A stretch of 64,000 nt of DNA from an uncultured Collinsella sp. Its GTDB lineage: Bacteria; Actinomycetota; Coriobacteriia; Coriobacteriales; Coriobacteriaceae. Numbering within the stretch: the first letter of the stretch is position 1; each line of letters begins with the position of its first letter. Of the stretch, positions 7,300 to 14,397 are shown in pieces. The notes beneath the pieces are model-generated. The model saw nothing but the letters and a program-made list of their open reading frames with translations, had not been told where the DNA came from and ran no database searches. Where the stretch lies: assembly GCA_958439425.1 (NCBI GenBank), contig CAUBVH010000001.1, positions 186,001-250,000 of the forward strand, read 5' to 3'. Made by a program: the position numbers and the translations under genes.

Positions 7300-9489
7300 A
7301 TGAAGAACATCCTGCACCTGTTTAAGCGTGATGTCCAAAACGTGTCTCGCTCCGTGATCGGCATGGTCGTCGTGATGGGCCTCATTATCGTGCCGTGCCT
7401 GTACGCGTGGTTTAACATCGCCGGCAGCTGGGATCCGTACGGCAATACCGGCAACCTTAAGATTGCAGTGGTCAACACCGATGAGGGCTACGAGAGCGAC
7501 CTGATTCCCGTCGAGATCAACGTGGGCGAAAACGTGACGGCGACCCTGCGCGGTAACGAGAACTTTGACTGGGTTGTCCTCAACGACCGCGATAAGGCGA
7601 TTGAGGGCGTTAAGTCGGGCACATACTATGCCGCCGTCGTTATCCCCAAGACGTTTAGCGCCGACATGATGACGCTTTTCTCGACCAACGTGAAGCACGC
7701 CGACATCGAGTTCTACGAAAACCAGAAGGCTAACGCCATCGCCCAGATCGTGACCGAAAAGGGTTCGAGCGCCGTCCAGAGCCAGGTGAATGAGACCTTT
7801 ACCAAGACCATCACGACCATCGGCCTTAAGACCGTGTCCAGCCTGCTCGATTACATGAGCACCGATCAGGTCAGCAGCTTTATCGCCAACCTGTCCTCGA
7901 CACTGGGCGATTCGGTCGAGGACCTGCAGGACGTTCAAGCCAACGCGACTTCGCTGGCGGGCATTTTGAGCTCGACCTCCGATTCGTTGACGTCGGCGAG
8001 CGGTATGCTCCAGCAGACGGGTAAGGTCGATGAATCTACCAAGCAGTTGATGGAGCACGCCGAGAGCGGCATTAGTGATTCCAAGGAAGCACTCAAGGCC
8101 GCCAACGACGCCATCAACGCCGCGATTGACGGAAGTGCGGGCTCGTTTGACAACGTGTCCGCCGAGCTCGCGAAGGCTTTCGACGCCGCAAACCAGCATG
8201 TCAACGTTACGGTGACCCAGCTCAACGAAGCCGCGTCGGCACTCGAATCGCGCGCCAAGGAAATCGACGACACGGCCGACCAGCTCCGCAGCTTTGCCGA
8301 TCAGGTGAGTGACGAAAAGCTCCAGGACAGCCTCAAGTCTGTGGCTACATCGCTGGGCAGGATTGCGACGGAGTATCGTAACAATGCCAACGACCTGAGG
8401 GCAACCGCAAAGTCCCTTTCCGACAGCATGGCAGAGGTCAACAGCACGCGTGCCGAGGTCGACCAGGCCATCGCCGATGCCAAGGCGGGCATCTCGGGCG
8501 CTAAGTCCGACTACGATTCCACGTTCTCGGTCAAGGCCAAGGAGCTCAAGAAAACTATTTCGGGCGTTCTGGATTCGCTCGACGGCATCTCGGGCGACCT
8601 GGATAGCGCTGTTGCCGGCCTGACCGACGCATCCGGTTCGCTGGCAAAGGGTCTCTCCAAGGCCGCAAAGCTGGTCAACAAGGCTTCCGATCAGCTGGGC
8701 GAGGCGTCGGACAAGATCAGCGCGTTCAAGGACGAGCTCGACGGCGCCCTGATGTCGGGTGACCTGGCGACGATCAAGACGATGATCGGCAACGACCCCG
8801 AGGGCCTGGCCGTGTCGCTTTCCGGCCCCGTTGCGCTCGACCGCAAGCCGGTCTATCCGATCCGCAACTACGGTTCGGCCATGGCGCCGTTCTATACGAT
8901 TCTGTCGCTCTGGGTCGGCTCGATTGTACTGGCGGCCATGATGAAGGTCTCGGTCGACGACGAGCTCATCAACGAGCTGATCCCCGTGCGCCTGCACGAG
9001 ATCTACCTGGGCCGCTACCTGTTCTTTGGAGGTCTGGCCCTGCTGCAGGCGACACTCGTGTGCGCGGGCGACATCCTGTTCTTTGGCATTCAGTGCGACA
9101 ACCCGCTGCAATTTGTGCTGGCGGGTTGGGTCGCGAGTCTCGTGTTCTCCAATATCGTCTACACGCTCACGGTTTCGTTTGGCGATATCGGCAAGGCGCT
9201 CGCTGTCGTGCTGTTGGTCATGCAGGTCGGCGGTTCAGGCGGTACGTTCCCCATCGAGATGACCGGCCCCGTGTTCCAGGCGATCTACCCGTTCCTGCCG
9301 TTTACCCACGGCATCAACGCCATGCACGCCGCCATGGCTGGCGCCTACCATATGGAGTACTGGGTTGAGCTGGGTATCTTGGCGAGCTATCTGATTCCGT
9401 CGCTGGGCCTGGGCGTCGTCTTCCGCCGCCCGGTCATCAAGGCCAACGACTGGATCATCGAAAAGCTTGAAAGCACGAAGCTTATTTAG
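7300..9489 (+). CDS. YhgE/Pip domain membrane protein, short paralogue
   Basis: A 729-residue paralogue of the preceding protein. It has the same order: an N-terminal membrane segment (VVVMGLIIVPCLYAWFNIAG), WDPYGNTGNLKIAVVN, a long extracellular helical region rich in Ala/Ser/Asp, and a C-terminal bundle of about five membrane segments containing SGGTFPIEM. The ATG follows the upstream TAA with no intervening base, and AAAGGAGG lies just inside the end of the upstream gene, so the two are translationally coupled. The pair probably forms a heteromeric complex; this is inferred from coupling and paralogy. In other bacteria such genes are linked to phage adsorption or to protein or lipid export. 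Confidence 0.85.
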   Translation: MKNILHLFKRDVQNVSRSVIGMVVVMGLIIVPCLYAWFNIAGSWDPYGNTGNLKIAVVNTDEGYESDLIPVEINVGENVTATLRGNENFDWVVLNDRDKAIEGVKSGTYYAAVVIPKTFSADMMTLFSTNVKHADIEFYENQKANAIAQIVTEKGSSAVQSQVNETFTKTITTIGLKTVSSLLDYMSTDQVSSFIANLSSTLGDSVEDLQDVQANATSLAGILSSTSDSLTSASGMLQQTGKVDESTKQLMEHAESGISDSKEALKAANDAINAAIDGSAGSFDNVSAELAKAFDAANQHVNVTVTQLNEAASALESRAKEIDDTADQLRSFADQVSDEKLQDSLKSVATSLGRIATEYRNNANDLRATAKSLSDSMAEVNSTRAEVDQAIADAKAGISGAKSDYDSTFSVKAKELKKTISGVLDSLDGISGDLDSAVAGLTDASGSLAKGLSKAAKLVNKASDQLGEASDKISAFKDELDGALMSGDLATIKTMIGNDPEGLAVSLSGPVALDRKPVYPIRNYGSAMAPFYTILSLWVGSIVLAAMMKVSVDDELINELIPVRLHEIYLGRYLFFGGLALLQATLVCAGDILFFGIQCDNPLQFVLAGWVASLVFSNIVYTLTVSFGDIGKALAVVLLVMQVGGSGGTFPIEMTGPVFQAIYPFLPFTHGINAMHAAMAGAYHMEYWVELGILASYLIPSLGLGVVFRRPVIKANDWIIEKLESTKLI

Positions 9490-9584
9490 TGCAACAGCGT
9501 GACATTGACAAAACATCGAGGTTCACTTTGCTGACGCTTTAGTGGGCTGGATTGCGGTGCAACGCTGGTTGTTGCTACAGTAGC

Positions 9585-9618
9585 GGGGCGTACCGGGGGT
9601 CCGGTGCGCCCCGTTTTT
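9585..9618 (+). terminator. Rho-independent terminator of the YhgE/Pip operon
   Basis: GGGGCGTACCGG and CCGGTGCGCCCC form a 12-bp stem with a four-base GGGT loop and are followed by GTTTTT. Confidence 0.85.
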
Positions 9619-9689
9619 ATTTGACCATGAGGCGGCATGCGGTCACGCGCGTGCGGACACCACGCCCAGATTGAGCGCGAGGATGTTCC

Positions 9690-10673
9690 ATGGCCCAATA
9701 CGCTGCCAACGAAATCGAAAACATGCCCGATAGCCCTGTAGCGCGCGAAGACCTGGGTGCCGGCGGCACCTCCCGCGGCGCCGGCGCGCGTTCTCCGTTC
9801 TTCTGGAAGGTCTTGCTGCTTTCGGTGGCGGTCATCTGGGGCTATTCCTTTACCACCATGAAAGATGCGCTCGATACCATTCCGGTGTTCGAGCTGGTCT
9901 ACGTTCGCTTTCTCCCGGCATCACTGGTTATGTTTGCTATTTTCCATAAGCGCATCATCGCTCATTTCAATGCCCGCAACCTGATCGTCGGGCTGGGCAT
10001 GGGTGCGCTCATGTGGGGAGCATACGGACTGCAAACGATTGGCCTGGCACAGACCACGGCGGGCAAGAGTGCATTTTTGACGGGCACGTACTGTATCCTT
10101 GTGCCGTTTGCCAGCTATGTCCTGAGCGGCGAAAAGCTCACCCGCTATAACCTGGGTGCGGCACTGCTGTGCCTGGCGGGCATTGGCCTGGTGGCACTCG
10201 ATAGCGTCGAGTTCAATGCTGGAGATGTCATCACGCTGGGCGGCGCGGTCTTCTTTGCTATCCAGATGGCAGTGACCGCCAAGTATGGCCGCAAGATGGA
10301 CATCAACGTCATCACGTTTTGGATGTTTGTGGGCAATGGCGTTTTGAGCTTAATCACGTCGCTGCTATTCGAGACTCAGGCGCCTCTGTCCGTGTGGACG
10401 CCGAGCTTTGTCGGCGTGGCGGCCTTTCTCTCGGTGGGCTGTACGTGCGTGGCACTGCTCGTCCAAAACGTCGGCCTGGCGCATGTCCCGGCCTCGACGG
10501 GCTCGCTGCTCCTTTCGATGGAGTCGCCTTCGGGTGTGCTGTTCTCGGTGCTGCTGATGGGGGAGGCGCTCACCTCGCGCCTGCTCGCCGGCTTTGCGCT
10601 CATCTTCCTGTCGATTATCTTGAGCGAGACTCACTTCGATTTTTTGCGTCGAAAGCCGCGCCCGCAATTGTAA
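9690..10673 (+). CDS. DMT-family transporter (two EamA domains)
   Basis: A 327-residue inner-membrane protein with ten predicted transmembrane helices in two EamA repeats. The first begins at WKVLLLSVAVIWGYSF (about residue 45) and the second around residue 190. A polar Gly/Ala-rich N-terminal tail of about 40 residues precedes it. Such proteins export amino acids, metabolites or drugs; no substrate can be assigned. AGGA precedes the ATG at 9690 at a short distance, and a terminator follows, so it is probably monocistronic. Confidence 0.88.
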   Translation: MAQYAANEIENMPDSPVAREDLGAGGTSRGAGARSPFFWKVLLLSVAVIWGYSFTTMKDALDTIPVFELVYVRFLPASLVMFAIFHKRIIAHFNARNLIVGLGMGALMWGAYGLQTIGLAQTTAGKSAFLTGTYCILVPFASYVLSGEKLTRYNLGAALLCLAGIGLVALDSVEFNAGDVITLGGAVFFAIQMAVTAKYGRKMDINVITFWMFVGNGVLSLITSLLFETQAPLSVWTPSFVGVAAFLSVGCTCVALLVQNVGLAHVPASTGSLLLSMESPSGVLFSVLLMGEALTSRLLAGFALIFLSIILSETHFDFLRRKPRPQL

Positions 10674-10685
10674 ACAACTTGTTGC

Positions 10686-10711
10686 GCCGCCCTCCCGGGG
10701 CGGCATTTTTT
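10686..10711 (+). terminator. Rho-independent terminator
   Basis: GCCGCCC and GGGCGGC form a GC-rich stem around a short TCCCG loop, followed by ATTTTTT. It ends the EamA transporter transcript. Confidence 0.85.
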
Positions 10712-10789
10712 ATGCCTCGCCCTTAAAGTAGTACCTTGCACTTTACGCTATCAAAGTGCTTGCTGCAAAAACGATACTGGAGGGCATCT

Positions 10790-12085
10790 ATGGCACCAGC
10801 TTTGTCCGATCTTCAACCGCAATCAGCGCCCAAGGCCACCGCAGCGGCGCAGACCGCTATCGGTGACGGTCTCGTTGCAGAAGCTCAGGCTTTTGCAGAC
10901 GAGCTCGCTGCGTGGCGACACGATCTCCACCAGATGCCCGAGCTGGGTAATAGCCTCCCACAGACCTCTGCGTATATCCAAGCGCGCCTGACTGAGATGG
11001 ACATCCCATTTGCCACGCTCGTTGATGGTTCCTGCGTTGTGGGCCTTGTCGGCGCCGGTGCCGCCGCGGCCCAAGGCAATGGCGTCTGCACGGATGAGCA
11101 GGCCGGTACGGTCATCATGCTCCGTGGCGACATGGATGCCCTGCCCGTTGCCGAAGAGTCAGGTGAGCCTTTCGCCTCTACGAACGGCTGCATGCACGCA
11201 TGCGGACACGATATGCACGCAACGGCGTTGCTTGGAGCGGCGCGCCTGCTCAAGGCCCGCGAGTCCGCGCTTGTTGATGCCAACGCCACGGTTAAGCTGC
11301 TGTTCCAGCCGGGCGAGGAAACCTTTGAGGGTGCCCGCGCCGCCATCGCCGACGGTCTGCTGCAGAACCCGCGCCCCCAGGTCGCCTTTGCCATGCATGT
11401 CAATAGCCAGTCGCCGCTTGGCCTGGTGCTCTACGGCAGCCCGGCGCTCTCGGGCGTGTACGGTTTTCGCATCACGCTTCAGGGCAAGGGCGGCCATGGC
11501 TCGAGCCCCGAGATCTGCATCGACCCCATCACGGCCGGCGTCCATGTGCATCTGGCGCTTCAGGAGCTCATCTCCCGCGAGGTGCCGGCGGCCAAGGAGG
11601 TCGCGCTTACCGTTGGCAAGTTCGCCGGCGGTCAGGCCGCAAATGTCATCCCCGACACTTGTGTGCTCGAGGGAACGCTGCGTGGCTTCGACGTCGAGCT
11701 CATGGAGCGCCTCAAGACCCGCATCGCGGAGGTCGTCAAAGGCGTTGCCACGACCTATCGTACGCCGGCGACTATCGAGACACTATCGGATGTTCCCCCG
11801 CTCGTACTCGACGACGGCATGACGCAGGCGTCGCTTGGCTACGTGGGCGCGGTGCTGCCCAAGTCCGCCTTCCTGCCGCTGTTCCACGCCATGGCGAGCG
11901 AGGACTTCGCGTTGATCTCGAGCGAGATCCCGAGCGCGTACTTTACCGTGGGCGCTGCTGTGACTGATACGGACGAGCATTTTGCTCAGCATCATCCCAA
12001 GGCACGTTTTAGCGATGCCGAGCTTCCCCTTGGCGCCGCGGCTTATGCCGCCGTCGCTTTGGGCTACATCGCCGACCACCGGTAG
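10790..12085 (+). CDS. M20-family amidohydrolase (N-acyl amino acid / IAA-amino acid hydrolase type)
   Basis: A 431-residue cytosolic zinc hydrolase of the M20D subfamily, which cleaves N-acyl or aminobenzoyl amino acid conjugates. Metal and catalytic motifs are visible in order: RGDMDALPVAEESG, HACGHDMHATALLG, QPGEETFEGA, FAMHVNSQ and, near the C-terminus, ASEDFALIS. The inserted dimerisation domain lies between GHGSSPE and the last motif. The ATG at 10790 is chosen because GGAGGG lies 5 bp upstream; an in-frame TTG at 10736 lacks a ribosome binding site. The next gene is an MFS remnant, so hydrolase and transporter may once have formed an uptake pair. Confidence 0.88.
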   Translation: MAPALSDLQPQSAPKATAAAQTAIGDGLVAEAQAFADELAAWRHDLHQMPELGNSLPQTSAYIQARLTEMDIPFATLVDGSCVVGLVGAGAAAAQGNGVCTDEQAGTVIMLRGDMDALPVAEESGEPFASTNGCMHACGHDMHATALLGAARLLKARESALVDANATVKLLFQPGEETFEGARAAIADGLLQNPRPQVAFAMHVNSQSPLGLVLYGSPALSGVYGFRITLQGKGGHGSSPEICIDPITAGVHVHLALQELISREVPAAKEVALTVGKFAGGQAANVIPDTCVLEGTLRGFDVELMERLKTRIAEVVKGVATTYRTPATIETLSDVPPLVLDDGMTQASLGYVGAVLPKSAFLPLFHAMASEDFALISSEIPSAYFTVGAAVTDTDEHFAQHHPKARFSDAELPLGAAAYAAVALGYIADHR

Positions 12086-12124
12086 CACCCAATCTTGCTA
12101 CTCGTTTGCTTAAAAAGGAACAGT

Positions 12125-12533
12125 ATGTCTCAGCAACGTAAGTTCTTCCCCGGCTGGCTCGTGGTGGCCTCCGGCTTTGTGATCATGGCCACGTGCTACA
12201 CCATTTTCGTCAACTGCATGAGCCTGTTCCAGCCGTTGATCGTCAGCGACCTGGGCATTTCCCTTGCGCAGTACACCATCTCCAACGCCCACTATCGCTG
12301 CGTCTAAGCAGTTTGGCATGGCCGACCTGGGTAAGGTCACGGGCACCATTACCTCGCTCGAGATGGTTGGCGGCACGGTGGGCGCCATCGTCTCGGGAAT
12401 ACTGTTCGATGCCACGGGCTCCTTTACGAGCACATGGATCGTGTGTCTGGCGTGCTCGGTGGCAATGCTGGTGTTCCTGCTGGCGTCTGAGCCCATCGCG
12501 GCTAAGCTGCGCGCGAGCGTGGCGGGGGAGTAG
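12125..12533 (+). pseudogene. MFS transporter remnant with a large internal deletion
   Basis: The first 55 or so codons (12125 to about 12290) encode a typical OxlT-like MFS start (FFPGWLVVASGFVIMATCY). They run out of frame into a stop at 12305-12307. The last part of an MFS protein continues in another frame from about 12290 to 12533 (KQFGMADLGKVTGTITSLE, then two membrane helices). About 250 central residues are missing, so the two ends meet at a junction around 12286-12294 with a frameshift. AAAGGA precedes the ATG normally. A product would be non-functional. Confidence 0.82.
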
Positions 12534-12712
12534 GGACGACGTCGCTCGTAGCTCTTTGCCCCGTTTTGTCCGTGGCTGCCTTGGAAGCCGAATGGATGCT
12601 CGTACCGTCATTCGGTTTCCCATGTAGCCACGGGCTCAAGAGATGACCCGAAGTCTTTCCGTCCAACGGATTTTGTGATCCGAAGAGGCGGAAGGATTGC
12701 AGATTGCACACC
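12534..12712. other. Non-coding spacer upstream of hisS
   Basis: No gene is seen. The stretch includes short inverted words such as CCGAATG/CATTCGG near 12588-12623. I looked for a T-box leader before hisS and found no convincing specifier or T-box sequence. Confidence 0.4.
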
Positions 12713-12772
12713 GCGGCGGCGCATCTGGCCGAACGAGTCCCCATACCCTCGTTCGGTCAGATGCACCGCCGC
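12713..12772 (+). promoter_or_regulatory. Long imperfect hairpin upstream of hisS
   Basis: GCGGCGGCGCATCTG with GCCGAACGAG (12713-12737) pairs with CTCGTTCGG, TCAGATGC and ACCGCCGC (12748-12772) around a 10-base loop. The stem is about 25 bp with one bulge. It lies directly before the hisS promoter, so it may end upstream transcription, or it may be a dispersed palindrome. Confidence 0.5.
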
Positions 12773-12789
12773 TGTTTGTGTTTGTGCCG

Positions 12790-12795
12790 TATAAT
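12790..12795 (+). promoter_or_regulatory. -10 box of hisS
   Basis: A consensus TATAAT 42 bp before the hisS ATG. The -35 region is weak and overlaps the end of the preceding hairpin. Confidence 0.5.
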
Positions 12796-12837
12796 GACCA
12801 CTACCTATGACGCGATACAAAAGAAAGGTGTTTGCCC

Positions 12838-14151
12838 ATGCAGGCACAGAAGGCGGAGGGAACCCGCGACCTTATCGGCGCTGAGATGCGCGCTTGGCAA
12901 AAGATGCAGCAGATCGCTGCCGGCGTGTTCGAGCCGTTTGGCTTTAAGCCCATCGAGACGCCCGCCATCGAGCAGGTGGACGTGTTTGTCCACGGCATCG
13001 GCCAGTCGACCGACGTCGTGCGCAAGGAGATGTTCCGCGTGTTTAGCGGCGCCAACCTGGAGCGCGTCTTTACCGAAGGCACCGACACCAAGCTTAAGCC
13101 CAAGCAGCGCCTGGCCCTTCGTCCCGAGGGCACGGCCGGTGTGGTGCGCGCCGTCGTGGAGAACAACCTGGTGCCCCAGGGCTCCACGCCGTTTAAGGCT
13201 TATTACGCCGAGGCCATGTTCCGTGGCGAGCGTCCCCAGAAGGGTCGCCTGCGCCAGTTCCACCAGGTGGGCATCGAGTGGCTCGGCGCTCCCGATCCGG
13301 CTGCCGACGCCGAGTGCATCATCATGCTCATGGAGTTCTACAAGCGCCTGGGCTTCGACCTTTCCAAGCTCCGTCTGCTTATTAACTCGATGGGCGATGC
13401 GCAGTGCCGTCCGGCATACCGCGAGCAGGTCAAGCAGTTTATCCTCGATCACGCCGACGAGATGTGTGATGAGTGCCGCGAGCGCGCCGAGCTCAACCCG
13501 TTGCGCGCCTTCGACTGCAAGAACGACCATTGCCGCGAGATCATGGCCGACGCCCCGCTGATGGGCGACAACCTGTGCGACGAGTGCCGCGAGCACTACG
13601 AGCAGGTCAAGCGCTATCTGGATGCCGCCGGTATCGAGTATGTCGAGGATCCCACCCTGGTGCGCGGCCTGGACTACTACACCCGTACTGTCTTTGAGGT
13701 CGAGGCTCCCGGTGCCGGTGTCGGCTCCATCGGTGGCGGCGGTCGCTATGACGGCTTGGTCGAGCTCGAGGGCGGCAAGCCCACGGCCGGCGTCGGCTTC
13801 GCCGTCGGTTTTGAGCGCGCCCTGCTGGCCCTTCAGGCATTTGGTAACGACTTGGGTGCCGAGGAGGCCCCGTGCGTCTACGTCGCCAATGCCGGCAAGG
13901 ATCTGCGTCAGAACGTCTTTGCCATCACGCAGGGGCTTCGCGCCGCAGGCATCGTGACCGAGGCCGACTACCAGGGTCGTTCGCTCAAGGCCCAGTTTAA
14001 GCAGGCCGACAAGGTGGGCGCCAAGCTCATCCTGGTCCTGGGTGGCGACGAGCTTGCCGCCGGCAAGGTCAAGGTGCGCGACATGCAGAGTCACGACGAG
14101 GTTCTCGTCGATTTGACCAACGTGGTCGAGGCGGTTCGCGAGCGCCTGTAG
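12838..14151 (+). CDS. hisS: Histidine--tRNA ligase
   Basis: A 437-residue class II synthetase that charges tRNA-His in the cytosol. Class II and HisRS signatures appear in order: LRPEGTAGVVRAV (motif 2 entry), RLRQFHQVGIEWLG, the HisA motif LVRGLDYYTRTVFEV, GGGGRYDGLV, and a C-terminal anticodon-binding domain (about residues 340-437). The four CDECRE/CDECREH-type cysteines near residues 205-250 belong to the insertion domain found in many bacterial HisRS. The ATG at 12838 has AAAGG about 9 bp upstream. It is monocistronic, with its own TATAAT box and a terminator. Confidence 0.97.
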   Translation: MQAQKAEGTRDLIGAEMRAWQKMQQIAAGVFEPFGFKPIETPAIEQVDVFVHGIGQSTDVVRKEMFRVFSGANLERVFTEGTDTKLKPKQRLALRPEGTAGVVRAVVENNLVPQGSTPFKAYYAEAMFRGERPQKGRLRQFHQVGIEWLGAPDPAADAECIIMLMEFYKRLGFDLSKLRLLINSMGDAQCRPAYREQVKQFILDHADEMCDECRERAELNPLRAFDCKNDHCREIMADAPLMGDNLCDECREHYEQVKRYLDAAGIEYVEDPTLVRGLDYYTRTVFEVEAPGAGVGSIGGGGRYDGLVELEGGKPTAGVGFAVGFERALLALQAFGNDLGAEEAPCVYVANAGKDLRQNVFAITQGLRAAGIVTEADYQGRSLKAQFKQADKVGAKLILVLGGDELAAGKVKVRDMQSHDEVLVDLTNVVEAVRERL

Positions 14152-14209
14152 CGCATGTTTTTTGAGCTGCGGGCCTGCTAACGTGCCCTGCTCATGGAGA
14201 GCGATTGTT

Positions 14210-14248
14210 ACGGGGGTGTTTCGCATTTATGCGGAATGCCCCCGTTTG
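14210..14248 (+). terminator. Terminator after hisS
   Basis: ACGGGGGTGTTTCGCAT pairs with GCGGAATGCCCCCGT around a TTAT loop with one small internal mismatch, followed by TTT. Confidence 0.65.
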
Positions 14249-14359
14249 CATATGCCGTCCACCGAGAAATACGACCATTTGGGGCAAAAACCCTTGCAAT
14301 GCAGAAAATACTTTTGTGTGGTAAAGCGCAATCAGCTCCGAAAGTTTTTGCCGAGTGCC

Positions 14360-14365
14360 TATAAT
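14360..14365 (+). promoter_or_regulatory. -10 box of ppc
   Basis: A consensus TATAAT lies 38 bp before the first possible ppc start. No good -35 hexamer is seen. Confidence 0.45.
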
Positions 14366-14397
14366 GTATACCGCATGTTACGTGCATAGAAGGAGGA

